Source of the DNA: Rhypophila decipiens | Lineage: Eukaryota; Ascomycota; Sordariomycetes; Sordariales; Naviculisporaceae | Direction: 5' to 3' | DNA length: 64,000 nucleotides | NCBI GenBank assembly: GCA_033297075.1 | Contig: MU858051.1 | Span: 62,001-126,000, forward strand | Shown: positions 33,656-45,596 of the stretch, piece after piece | Layout of the letters: every line of letters begins with the position of its first letter | Position numbering within the stretch: the first letter of the stretch is position 1 | Translations under genes and position numbers: made by a program | Notes under the pieces: generated by a model | What the model saw: only the letters and a program-made list of their open reading frames with translations | Told to the model about the DNA's origin: nothing | Database searches by the model: none

Positions 33656-36600
33656 ATGAGCACCCGCGACTTTGAGATCACTTTCAAGGAGACGCGACTT
33701 AACCTTGAGCCTGCGTCGCCCTCCTCGATTGTCAACCACCGAGTACCAGCTCCGAGCTCCTTTGGTCGGGCGATATCCGCGACGACGACACGAAGCACCT
33801 CCCACGTTGCCGACGACGAGAAAGGATACCGCACTCACAATCTGGGCTCTGCATCTTCGATATACTACCGGAAACACCACCCCTCTCCGCGAGCTTTTCA
33901 CTGGAGGGTCTTGGAGAATGACACTGTTCTGAGCATCCGGACCGCCGATGTCTGCAAACAACCAAGAGAGCCCGAGTCGCCGCTAGTTCTCAACCTGCGC
34001 TTTGCCTCGCCGATACGGACATCTTGTATAGGTTTTGCCGACCCGCAGGATCACGATGCGCTCTCCATCTTCCTCATCGACCAGTCCAACCAGCTCCATG
34101 CGATCACGTTGCGACCCGAGTACTTTCGCAAGAAGTCGGCCACCGAGGGTGGAATAGCTGAGGCGTGCAAAGTCTCTTCTCCCCCGGGCTTTACATTTAA
34201 ACATCCTCATCGGTTGGTCGCCGTGAGCTCTGAGCAGTTAATTGTTACGATGCATGATGGCGGCATCTTGCGATTCGACAGAAATCGAGCACAGGACGGT
34301 GAGCTTCAGCCCTTTATTTCTTCATATCCTCAGTCTGGTGGTACTACTGGTCGGTAACTAACGCTAGATATAGCATCAAATGGGTCGTTATGGAAAGAGA
34401 CGATCTATAATGTTGCTGGATGGGGCCAGCACCTTCGTGGCCTCGTTCCCTTCCAACGGGCCCCAACTATACGCCATGACAAGGTGAATATGGAGTTAAC
34501 GGCGGCTACTTCGACTGCCGTGACCACCATGGAATACCCGGACAGGGCTTACCTATTTACCATTTGTCTCGACCATCGGATGCGTATATGGGACGTAAAG
34601 ACGGGCCAGATCCTCTACACCGGAGATATATTGAACCTGAAACGGGATCCTCAGGAGAACTCACAATGGGTTATCGACCCCTCACAGTGCAACTTGGTCC
34701 GACTCGTGCCGAATGGAAGGGGCAGGTGTCTAGCTGTGACGTACTCTCCTGTAGGGGCCGGCGAGTTCAAATTCTGGAAGGTGCAGACCAACGACCAGGG
34801 GTCTGTCCATGTAGCAGAGTTCTTTCCAGGAGGGAAACTAGTACCCCCGAGCCCTTCTTCCTCAGATATCTGGACGATGGCAGATTTCGCAGTAGGGAAG
34901 CACGCTTCAGGTCCCCAACTCTGGACCCTGTGGAAAAATAACACGACATACCGAGTGCAGACCTTGAAAGTCAACGGGAGAAACCCCTCGGATCCATTTA
35001 CTGATAGTTGGAAGGCGGTGTCGGCAGAAAGCACGATACCGTTTGTACAATCATCCGGGCCTTGTGACCCCATCGACTCGACCGAGAAGTGGCTCGATCT
35101 TATTTTCTTCCCTGGTCGGTTCCCCAGGTCGACCCTCGAAACTGCCTTGGCCATGTACGAGAGGGGACTAGGAACCTACAAAGAATCGTCCACAAAAAGT
35201 GGGAAAAGTATCGCCGAAGCTATCTGCTCTGTTGTCGGCTCAACAACGTCATTAGACCGAACATCGGCCGGTGGCGTAGATTATGAGCAGTTCAGAGGGG
35301 CAAACGAGACGCAATGGATGCGATTCTGGCGTCTCTTGCTTGAGCTCGACAAGCAGAGGGGTGAAGCACTGTCCTTGGTCTTGGAACCCGACTCTGGCAT
35401 GATCTGGGTCCCGTGCGCAGACGGTCTGTCTGCAATCAGAGTATGCAGCGGCATGGACCGGGTCTACCATAACTTGCAGGACCCGGACAACAAGAACGAA
35501 GACGTTGCTGCCCTTGTATCTGCTGGACTTGGATTCTTGGACACATTCACGGATAGCATGCTCCAGGTCAGCAGGGCTGCCCTCCGCGTTGAGTTGTACG
35601 AGGACTTGGCCAAGACTGATGATGAACGCATTCAAATTTTCTTCGACAAAGCTGGTTTCTGGCGGCAAATCTCAGACGACGATTGCCTGCAGGTTGTGGA
35701 GGCGCTGGGTAACAACTTTCAGATGCTGACACCCAGGCTGTACGAAGATCTCTTTGACCTCATCACTTCGGCAAGCGAGGCAAATTCTCAGGAACTCCGG
35801 GAGCCATTCACCATACTCGGGCGGAAGGTGGTCGTCCGCACGATGCAGGACACCATCGAGCTCCACTGGCGGATCCTGTTCAGCCAACTCATTCTCCTCG
35901 TCCATATGGAGTTTGAAATCGACAATGATGCTGATGCTCTTCACTCGAGATTCGACATTGGGGCTATTTACCGCAAACTTGTCGACTCGCTCCGTAGACT
36001 GGAACAGCTTCGATGGATGGCGAAAACAGAGTTGCTCATCGCAGGGTCTAGAGCAGATCGCGGTGGCTCCGGTACTTCGTCCCCGTCGGCGAAACGCGGG
36101 ATCGAGGATGCCCACTCAGTCACGGCTCTTGAAGGACTTCTTGGCCATCTTCTCGGGTTACCCGAGAGCCATAACCAACTCTTGATAGCCAGCATCACTG
36201 ACCTCGTACTGGACCTCTGCTCGCCGGACAGTTCCACCGTGCTGGACACGTCGATGCTGCAGTGTTGGCTGCTGAAACATGACCGGCCAGATCTCGCATA
36301 TGAGCTCAACCCCTTCGCCAACCAATCCCCCTTTTCTACCTATATTCAAGGACGCGTTTTCCTCGCACTGAGAGACTTCGACACCGCCTCGGTATACTTC
36401 AAGAGGGCGTCGATCGGCCTGAGCACACAAATCAGGGACCCGGAGCGACACAGCGCAGGGCTCCTCGACGATACGGAATGGAACCTTATTAACAGCGGGC
36501 TGTCCAACTACTATGCTCACATAGTCAACCTCTACGACAAGCAAAAGGCCTACTCGTTTGTCATCGAGTTCTCCCGCCTGGCGCTCCAGTTCGCCAAGGG

Positions 36601-37552
36601 CCGTGCTGGAGAGGCTCAGGGGATCAAGACGGAGATGCTCAGCCGCTTGTTCATGGCGTCCATAGCGATCTGCCACTTTGAGGCCGCCCACTGGGCGCTG
36701 CTCTTAATGGAGGACGAGGCCATGCAAAAGTCTTACCTCCGACGACTCGTCGAGAAGATGTGTGAGACGAGGCAGAATACAGAGCTTATCAACCTGCCGT
36801 TTGCGGGGCTCCAGAAAAAAGTCGACGAGATCCTTTTGGAGAAGTGCAGAGCGACCAAGGACGTCATTAACGGATTGCCTTATCACCAGGTCCTTTACGC
36901 TTGGAGGATCAGCCATAACGATTTCCGCGGCGGAGCAGCCATCTTGTTGGACAGGCTGCAGAAGCTGAGACAAATGGGTGAGGGCGATAAGCTCGGTGCC
37001 GAGGATGCCCTCGATACCCAGGTTACTCGGCAGTACCTGCTTCTCATCAATGCGCTGAGCTGTGTCAAGCCCCAGGAGGCGTACATCCTCGAGGATATAC
37101 AGCCCGAGGAGGTGACCGTCAACGGCAACGGCAACAATCACAACCATTCCACCAACGGAGTTGCTCCCGCCAAGGATGAGGAGGTCCTGGACGACGATGA
37201 CCTGGAGAACCAACTCGACGACCTGGTGAAACGGCTCGATAAGGTCGACCCCGTCACCCATGGTGGCAAGAAGAAGCAAGGACTGGAGGACAAGGAGAAG
37301 GACCCAAGTGAACGCTCGCTGTTGCAAAAGATGGAGCAGTTTTCCGAGGCCACTGCAAGAAAACAGCATCATCAGCAAAAGACGAGCCAGACCCCAGAGG
37401 CGAGAGCATCTAGGAAATTGCTCACCCTCGCGGATCTGAGGAAGCAATACCAGCAGGAGTTGGACAGGATCGCGGCCATTCAGAATAATCAGTTTGGGTT
37501 CTCTGCCGTTGCTGGGGATGATGGGGATATACTCATGGATGTTGGGGCTTGA
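33656..37552 (+). CDS. NUP120: Nucleoporin Nup120/Nup160, Y-complex scaffold
   Basis: Predicted 1273-residue component of the Nup84/Nup107 Y-complex of the nuclear pore. Exons are 33656-34298 and 34374-37552 (75-nt intron with GCTAGATATAG at the 3' end). The N-terminal ~500 residues form the expected beta-propeller region, with segments such as AFHWRVLENDTVLSIRTADV, LWKETIYNVAGWG and FTICLDHRMRIWDVKTGQIL. The rest is alpha-solenoid, for example LALRDFDTASVYFKRASIGL. The C-terminal ~130 residues include Asn/His/Gly low complexity (residues near 1137), an acidic run (EEVLDDDDLENQLDDLV) and a coiled-coil-like tail (LADLRKQYQQELDRIAAIQN). Length and domain order fit fungal orthologues. The ATG was chosen as the first one in the frame giving STRDFEITFKETRLNLEPAS, which matches the family start. 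Confidence 0.95.
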
Positions 37553-38633
37553 ATGTAATGACGAATGGGATGAATGGGCTGCTGATGGTAAATATGTCGC
37601 GTAGCAAGGACGGATTGATTAACTCTTTTGTTTTTTTACCAGACGGGGAAGAAGGAAGCAGGGAGTGAGGAAAGAGGGCAAACTGGTAAAAAGGCAGTCA
37701 TAAACTTTTCCGTCACTTTTTGTAGGAGTATTATTCGTTTTTGCCCCATCATGATGGTAGCGTCTTTGTTGTTATTTGCATGTTGTGCGTGATGATGTAA
37801 TTACCTGCCATAGGTAGGGAGGCAAGGAGACGGGCGGCACGGCCCGGTCCAGAGGTTGGGTAAAAAGAAAGAACAGTGACCGAATGAGAAACAACCCATG
37901 AATCTAATGGTAGAACCAACCTACACGTGTATGTACCTACTATACCAGCTGGTGTTGTGATGCATATGTGTTGTTTTCAACAGCCGTCGAGAGAGTCAAC
38001 CTGCCCAACTCACAAGGATGTTGCTGGCGAGTGTAAATGGTCTTGACAAAGCACAAAGACGGCCTTTAATAGGATAATTGAGGCCTTGTTTTCAGAATAA
38101 AAAGGCGTCTATTTAAGCCACCTACGGGTTTAATGCCCTTAGTAAAATACGTATTCAGCTTGAGGATTTGCCGTGCAATGCTGTTATAATATCCCTTGGA
38201 CTTGGTGAGTAGTCGATGGTCTGCGAGCGTCCGCAACATATACGCACTCATCAGGCGTGCAAGTCACAGACGTACACATACACACAGATATGGAGAGACA
38301 CGGAGAGCAGAGGGTGTGGTTGGTTGGAAGCAAGAGCGTAGCCGCTTGCGTCCTGAATGAGTTTGATTGAGGGTATGATAATGTGATGGGGGAAGGTGTG
38401 TGAACGGAAAAAGTCAGAAACGCCTGCTATGCTATGTGAAGAAGAGAAATCCTCCAAAAAAGAACCCACCCGGAACCATCGCTCAAGCCCATAGACAGAC
38501 CGAATTCTGCTGATTTGACCCCCAGGAAAAACATAAAAAAAGAATACGCTGCTTGCTTCAATTCATGCAAACATCAAGCTGGTCACAATATGCACTTTCA
38601 TGTCACCACATACACTCTCCTGCTCGGGATTGC
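37553..38633. other. Convergent 3' UTR region
   Basis: Between convergent NUP120 and VPS26. Short ORFs only. T-rich stretches after 37620 fit a 3' UTR; nothing else seen. Confidence 0.5.
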
Positions 38634-39732
38634 TCATGCTGGAACGGCAGAGATCCTGCTCTCCGGCGTTGGTGGTATGCCGTCAGGTCCGTTAGCCAGC
38701 TCAGGCGCCTGTCTATAGAGAATGATTTCTGATTGCTTAAAGTATCTTCTTGCGTCTAAAGTGCAGAGACGTAACATTAGTACATGAAGTGGCTAAAACC
38801 ACGAGGCAGGGGATCTGCTGCTTACCTTCGTCAATGAGCACCAGACTCAAGTAGTATCTCGTTGAGAACTTTTTGTTCACATCTCTGAACGTAGGTGTAA
38901 GGTCGAAACCTCCGAGGAATAGCCTGATGGGGATGGTCTCTCCTCGGGAGGGTGATCCGTCCATGATTTCGAATCGCACAAGAGTCTCGCTCTCGTTATA
39001 CTGATTTGGTGCTGCACCGGTTGTCTCGCGGCGTATAATACTGAGCTCCATATGCCTGATTTTGAGGCGCACGAGCAGAAAGTAGATCCGGCCAACAATA
39101 ACGTCCTTCAGATGGTACTTGCTCTTGCTGTACTCGAACTCAATATGTAGACAGTCCTCGATGCCGACGTCCATTTTGATCGGGCTGTTTTGCTCGGGTG
39201 GGATACGGTAGCTGTAAACCCAAATGTCTTTTTCTCGGATAACATCGGCCATTCTCCGGGACACGGTTACCCGGACAAAGTATCGCAGTTTGACATTGAT
39301 GCCGTTGTATGACTCGTATTGTTTCTCGACGTTCTTGAAGTTGAAGTCGAATGTTTGAGGATGTTGAAGCTCTCCCGGTGCAGCAAGCTCTTGGACGAGG
39401 GAGAGAAACTCGTAGTGATTGCCACGATCGAAGAACATCTCTAGATATGAATGGGTAAGCATTTTCGCCCATCGCATAGCTAGAGGGGAGGTCGCTCAGA
39501 GCCGGCAGGGCCTACCTATTGTTCCGATGAACTGCACCTTGATTCCAGTATGCTCCAACCGCTTTCCATCTTTTGGCCGCACTGTGACTTGGCCTTTGAC
39601 TGATTCGCCATCCATGAAGAGAGGTGCCTTCTCCCGACGGCTTTTGTCAAGTTTGACATCCACCATCGATCGCTGGTCAGCTTCATCAAGAACGATGTCG
39701 ATGTCGACCGGTGGCGCGAAGAAGTAAGACAT
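38634..39732 (-). CDS. VPS26: Retromer subunit VPS26
   Basis: Arrestin-fold subunit of the retromer, which recycles cargo from endosomes to the Golgi with VPS35 and VPS29. Exons on the minus strand are 39516-39732, 38826-39440 and 38634-38755, giving 317 residues, typical for the family. The N-terminus MSYFFAPPVDIDIVLD leads into FMDGESVKGQVTVRPKDGK, then GTIEMFFDRGNHYEFLSLVQEL across the first junction. The C-terminal arrestin half reads VGRIYFLLVRLKIRHMELSI and GETIPIRLFLGGFDLTPTF, followed by DVNKKFSTRYYLSLVLIDE across the second junction into DARRYFKQSEIILYRQAPE. The last exon is short (122 nt) and easily missed because the second intron's reading frame stays open for 30 codons. It is divergent from RPL9. 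Confidence 0.97.
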
Positions 39733-40289
39733 GGTGAGTGTCAAACAATGTATTACGCGCGAGAGATTTCTTTTGCACGATTGGTGCTTGCTATGTACTC
39801 TGAGAGCCGTGGAATCTGAATAGAAACAATTGGCGTTGTATTGATTGAGCAGAGTGCTGTTGGGTGCTTTTGGCAGAAGTTGCGGCAAGCTCGCAGATTG
39901 GTGTCTTGGGTGAGGTTGTTCGTCATCAAATGCTGATAGCTCCTGACTGCTTGTATCCGTACCCGCGGTCCAGCAACAGCATGTGAGCACGGGCCATAGC
40001 TGGGCGCTTAGTCATCATGTTGAGCTGCACCGGCCACTTCAGGCCCCACTCAGCTGCCAGCATGCCACCCCCTCCAAGGCGCCTCGAAGGTAGCTCCGCT
40101 CCAGCCAATCGCAGTGGGGCTTGCCCCGTCTGCCCTAAGTGAGCGCAGTGCAAGGTTCGGCACACACAAGTCGAATTATTCCGGGTCCCAAAATCGACCT
40201 TTTTTTTTCGGGCCTGCAACACCACCACCAGTCCACCTCGACGACGAGAACCGACACCTCTTCCCTCCTCACCCCAAACCGACGGCAAG
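39733..40289. promoter_or_regulatory. Divergent promoter region, VPS26 / RPL9
   Basis: 557 bp between divergent start codons. The half near RPL9 (40190-40289) is C/T-rich with an A8/T8-like run at 40200-40210, typical of ribosomal-protein leaders in ascomycetes. No additional ORF supported. Confidence 0.55.
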
Positions 40290-41289
40290 ATGCGCTACAT
40301 CCACAGTGAGGAGACCTTGGAGGTCCCTGAGAATGGTACGTTGTACCCAATTGCGATAGATTTTCACGATCGAGCGACACGCGAACGAAAGAATAAGCAG
40401 AAGGATTTCGACGTGGCTTTTTGAACCAAGTGGATAAGGACACGGCAGAAATCGAGAAATTGAAAGAGGCGGGAATTGGGTTGCCAGTTTACGTTGGCAA
40501 ACGATCGTATAGAAGGCTGGTCGGAGGGGAAAATGATGCGACAAAATGCTGACCAGCTCTGTCATTCGTTATAGTCAAGGTTTCCATCAAGTCCAGACTT
40601 GTCACAGTTGAGGGCCCCCGCGGCAAGCTCACGAAAGACTTGAGCCATCTCGCTGTCAACTTCTCCATTCTCAAGAAGAACATCATCGGTATCGAAATCC
40701 ACCATGGCAACCGCAAGAACGTCGCCACCCTCCGTACCGTCCGCACTTTGATCAACAACTTGATCATTGGCGTTACCAAGGGCTTCAAGTACAAGATGCG
40801 TTACGTATACGCCCATTTCCCCATCAACGTAAACGTTGAGAAGAACGGCGAGACTGGAGTTTGGGAGGTCGAGATTCGGTATGTTGGACCAAAACTGGAT
40901 TCCGGAAGTCTTGGGGGGATGAATTCAAGACGGTTTTGTTTCGGCAAAGATATTTGCTGACATTGTCCCATCAGCAACTTCATTGGTGAGAAGATCGTCC
41001 GGAGAGTCGTCATGCAACCCGGTGTCGATGTCGAGATCTCCAAGGCCCAGAAGGATGAGCTCATCCTTTCTGGAAACTCCCTCGAGGGTGTCTCCCAGAG
41101 CGCTGCCGACATCCAGCAGATCTGCAGAGTGCGGAACAAGGATATCCGTAAGGTATGTGATTTTGACGTTCTCGGTCAATAGCTGTTTTGCCTTGCAAGG
41201 AGGCCTTCATGATACTAACTGCGCCTGGTTAATAGTTCTTGGACGGTCTCTACGTATCCGAGAAGGGCAACATCGTCACCGAAGAGTAA
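40290..41289 (+). CDS. RPL9: 60S ribosomal protein L9 (uL6)
   Basis: Predicted 193-residue uL6 protein of the large ribosomal subunit. Exons are 40290-40335, 40575-40878, 40975-41152 and 41236-41289. The sequence runs [79 protein letters not shown], and ends with [14 protein letters not shown]. All are conserved in eukaryotic uL6. Intron 1 is 239 nt, longer than usual here, as is common for introns near the start of ribosomal-protein genes. Junctions split codons of Val (GTC), Arg (CGC) and fall between Lys and Phe. I looked for C/D-box snoRNA motifs in the introns and saw none that was convincing. Confidence 0.98.
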
Positions 41290-42402
41290 ATGGACAACGA
41301 CCTTCGACGTGGTTTCTTTGTGCTTTTTGGGTCTCACCGGAGTGGCAAGGGGTCATGGGCATCAGCATCTTTTGTAGCGTTACAAAAACACGCTACATAA
41401 CGAGCAACCTACTCAACGATCCTCCATTTACAAGTCCACCTACATTCGTGGGCTATGCCGATACCCATGCTCTGGGGGTTTTGTTAATGCATTCAGCGGG
41501 TGACCAGTGTATACACCTTTCTCACTGTGGCGTCTGGGGGGGAAATAAAACTCTTAAACAACGCGCCAGGCAGCACACATGAGGAGATTCCACAGAGAAC
41601 AAAAGTGCTTTCCGGGTTCATGATCTTACGGGGAATGAATGGAGTTTTGCATGGTCATCTTGATTGTTCCTGTCCCACGCTTGAGCAAGTCTATACATGT
41701 GACCTCGGGATCAATCGAAGAACTAGTGATTTCCTGGCCAGACCATCATCCGCAGCCTCAGGGCAGCTCCTCTTTTTGTCTAAGACACAAAGGTCCTTAT
41801 GAGTACAGTGGGGATTTTTCATAAATGTTGTAACAAAAATTGGCAATATGCCCGCCTGTGACTTATATCCATTATTCACGCAACTTCTCCATCGTAAACT
41901 GGCTCAATTGCTTCTAGTACAGGCATATTGTCCTCTCACTTCACGTCATATAATATCAGATAAAACCCCGTATATGATTCCTTGCAACGCCAGCCTTAAC
42001 AAAATTCTATCCTCCATTTCATATGAATGCGTTGGGTGGGTAGGTAAATGGATTAATCTTTGAGGTCGTGGGCCCTCTCTGGTCTAGTGAATACAGTATA
42101 CCATTTATGTTCGTTTTGTGCATGCCTGATATGTACGGTTTCCACATGCTTTCCCTGGGGTCGGTGGTGGTGTATGGTGACATAATGAACACGAAATGCT
42201 TGCTAAACTTCGCTTGCTTTCGAAAAGTCCGCCCGCCAAAGCATGAAAATAACAAAGACAGGAACAACAAAATGTGAAAGAAATAAAGCAAAGCGGCAAT
42301 GGAGTAAATGGGGATGTGCAGGTCGGTAAATATACATTAGTCGTCTCGTTCATTCTTCATCGTTCGTTTTTCGTTCTGTTGTCGTTTTTATTGGGGTTCT
42401 CG
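41290..42402. other. Convergent 3' UTR region
   Basis: Between RPL9 and the minus-strand surface-protein gene. Only unconnected short ORFs; nothing else recognised. Confidence 0.5.
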
Positions 42403-43742
42403 TCACCTCATGGGGGAACGGGGTGATCGTGGTGATCTCACTGAAGGACCGCGGGATGGGCCGCGGGACCTCGAGATGCGGGTTTCTGTCCTGGTCACTC
42501 TGGTTCCTCCACTCCGGTGAGACCGCCTAGTTCGTCGATCGCTACTCAGCGAGCCTGTGGGAAGGAGGTGAGTTAGTCTCGTAATTATCATTGTGGTTTC
42601 GCTTCTCTCGATGTTCTTTTCCTTTTTCTTCTTCCCCTCCTCCTCTTTCGCTTACGTTTCTCCGTCGGGCATGAAAAGAAAGTTGCAAACTTACTTGGAG
42701 TATCTCCGGTGTAATCCGATGACCAGTAGCTGCTGCTAACCTCACTTCTAGGTTTCGCGGCTGCCTTCTTCCTCTTGTGGTCTTTTCTCAGTCCGAGCAG
42801 GAGCCATAGAGTTCCAAGGGCTGCTCCCAGACCAAGCAAGCCTCCGCCGCTCTTCTTCTTCTCCTTCCTCGATGCCACCGTGCTAGGGCGCCCGCCATAC
42901 CATGAGCCGTGGTTGTCTCTCCGCGAGTGTGTCGATCCACGTCGAGTGTAGCGCTCCTCTTCAAGGACGGTCTCTGACTTCTTCTTTTTACCGAGGCCAA
43001 AAATTGCCATCGTTCCTTTCCACAACCCACGAACAAGGCAGCAGAAGCAGATCAGGCAAAGGAGCATGATACCCGCCAGAGTGCCAATGACAATACCGGC
43101 GATGGCACCGGCGCTGAGTCCACCGGCCGTGCCTCCGGGAGTGACTCCACCTGATGAAGTGGCGGTTGCACTGGCGGCCGTTCCGGTGGCAGTAGCTCCA
43201 CTGGTAACGCGGTATGGGGCGCTGTATTGCGTCGTAATTACCTGACCGTCACCGTTCGTTGTTGTCCAGACTCCACCACCACCTCCTCCGCCTCCGCCGT
43301 TTCCACCTCCCGGCAGATCTAAGCACTGCCCGCTATATGCGCAGTACTGGGTGTTCTTACAACAGACAGAACCGCACGCAATTTGTCCCAGGGACTTATC
43401 CGGATTACAGTTGCCAGTTGGGAGTGGTATTGGTGATGAAAATGTGCTGGTGTAAGTCTTTGTCTCCGTCCATGTTGTCGTGTAAAACTGAAAGCCTCCA
43501 CCGCCACCGCCTCCTCCGGGAGCGCAGCTCGCGAAGCCCATCGATGTGTAGCAGGTCGTTCCGGCGCTGCAGCAGTACTGATTGTCGGCACCGCAGTACT
43601 GGTGGCACTGGCGTGCCATTAGGTAGCCATAGCCCGCTTCGTGCAATTCATCTTTCGGATATGGGACCGCTGAAGCTCGATGCGCGGAGAGTGAGAGACA
43701 AATTGCCGCAACGAGGCCCGTTTGCCTCGACAGTCTCCCCAT
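42403..43742 (-). CDS. Type I Cys-rich surface protein with polyglycine linkers and basic cytosolic tail
   Basis: Predicted 399 residues from exons 42695-43742 and 42403-42554. There is a signal peptide at residues 1-25 (core TGLVAAICLSLSA, likely cleavage after RASA). Two small cysteine-rich modules follow: residues 46-73 (CHQYCGADNQYCC to CAPG) and 112-140 (CNPDKSLGQIACGSVCC to SGQCL). Each is followed by a run of eight or nine Gly. A Ser/Thr/Ala stretch leads to one transmembrane helix at about 211-237 (AGIVIGTLAGIMLLCLICF), then a Lys/Arg/Ser-rich cytosolic tail ending in RSP repeats. The architecture resembles fungal wall-stress sensors and other Cys-rich type I proteins, but the modules are not WSC domains. 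The adhesion or sensing role is inference. ATG at 43742 was chosen because it begins the signal peptide; the open frame extends further upstream without a better start. Confidence 0.85.
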
Positions 43743-45596
43743 TTTGACGATATCTGACGGGTTTTTGCAGACTGGTGTTCTGGCAGTGATTTGGCGTTGA
43801 GATCGTTTGTTTGTTGACAGGCGATCGCGGCTGGATTGCGGTGCGCCGGCCCCAGTCCAATTGGCCAAGCTCCGTGAGCGAGCGGGCCGTGAGCTGTCAA
43901 GCTTCGGGAGGCAGACCAAACGGCGCGACAGGATAGAATCGAGCGCTTGATCAAGAAGGTAGCGATGACAATTAACCTGGCGGTCAAGATGCTCCAATCT
44001 GTCGTTTCTGTCCCAAAAAGCAAATGTCTCGGGTCTGGTGTTTCTCGCTCGTTTCTCGCTTGTCGCGCTGGACTCAGTTTCCCGTGAATGAGAGTGAGAT
44101 GGTGGAGTCGGGAACCCGCGAGTGAGTGAAACAGCGACAAGGCGCAAAATGCAAACTCGACGATTCCACTTTCTAGGACGACGAGAGAATGTGAGAAAGA
44201 GTGAGGGTGGGAAGATTCAGGGTGGTGTTGGCAGCAGATTTTATGAAAATGATGAAGGCTGGTCGGGCTCAATCAATGCAGGGTCTGGTGTGGTTCCAAC
44301 CTCCCGCCAAAAAAAACCATGGTGACAGCGACTGATGGGATGAATGACACTCCAGCCCAACCTCTCTCTTTTTCGAGACGAAAAAAAAAAAGCGAACAAG
44401 AACACACCTTTCTTCTATGACACAATTCAAAAAACAAGTATGCACTTGTATTCCTTGATTGGATGAAATTCGATCTGTTTAATTAGCAACCCCTTATTTT
44501 TGTTGTCTTTTTGCTTTGCACGATACTTCCTGAGGAGACTCCTTGTCCGGATCGCCTTGTCGTCTTACCGCACTTTTGATCGCTCAGATCTGTTAGCCCT
44601 GTGGGAGTTGGGGTTCTGGAATTTGGGGGAACGAGGGAACGGGGTAAAATACAACTTGCACAAGAGCTATTACGAAAACTGCAATAATAAGGAAGAGATA
44701 CGGATATGGAGCATCTGTACTCGGCTTTGAGTATCCGTAGTTCGGGGCATGAGTGAGTTGTCAATGCTGCAACCTAACTGCAGTTCCTGGCTTAAGGTGA
44801 GCTGTCGTTTGCTCTGGCTCGGTGTCGCGGCTTGTGGGCTTGTATCCCGTCACATCTGTTTACTCGAGCCCCTCCTTACCCGCTCACTGGACAATTATCG
44901 GTGCCCAGCTTTCATGGATGTTTTCTTATCGGCGGTCGATGGTCTTCACTTTTCCCAGCAACTCTCCCATCCAGTCAGCTGACAGGCACGGCGAGGGGTG
45001 ATTTACTTGACTGTTGACAGGGGTTCCCGCGGGTGCAGTTCACCTGCAGGACCGACAGTTAAACCACCGAGGAGGGATTTTTATACGGGGTATACTGAAG
45101 CGCACATGATAAACATAAAAGTACGGATAACGTTACAAACCCCATCCAGAGCCGTATAGTTCCGTTATTTCAAGGCGGTCTTCAAAGTTGCTAGAGGTTT
45201 ACCTGGGATCTGCCAACATGACGTGGATGCGGGTTGGGGAAGCTCTCAGAGTCCCAGAGAGCCCCTGAGTAGAGGTACAAGTACAGAAGATGGAATAAGT
45301 AAACGAAAATATATAGCGTTCGAAATTCATTAGGCATATCCGTATTCTCTACGGATAATACTCGTTCTAATGCTTAAAGTTAGCAGCGCCATTATGTCAT
45401 TCATCACAGTGACACATGCTGTGGTCGCAAGTGGCGCCCGTGCTTGGCTGCACTTGCACCGGCAGCCCCAACCAGCGGGTCGGCCAGGCTGAGCTCCAAC
45501 TCCAAACGAGTAAGCTCGACTCCGATAACAGGCACCTCCATTGACGGCAACCACGACATTCTCGAGCTCCGTAATCATCGCAGCTTATCGCCCAGC
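43743..45596. promoter_or_regulatory. Divergent upstream region, surface protein / VMA13
   Basis: 1.85 kb between divergent starts. The minus-strand frame of the surface protein continues open to 44147, but without signal-peptide-like sequence, so I treat it as leader. An ATACGGGGTAT quasi-palindrome lies at 45083-45093. No further gene supported. Confidence 0.45.

Noticed and set aside
40336..40574. Intronic C/D-box snoRNA in RPL9 intron 1
   Set aside because: A TGATG-like and a CTGA-like motif occur but are only about ten bases apart, too close for a guide.
43743..44147. N-terminal extension of the Cys-rich surface protein
   Set aside because: The frame is open but would place the signal peptide internally; the ATG at 43742 starts a good signal peptide.
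45444..45596. 51-residue N-terminal extension of VMA13
   Set aside because: Starts at TTG, not ATG, and the family N-terminus begins at the ATG at 45597.
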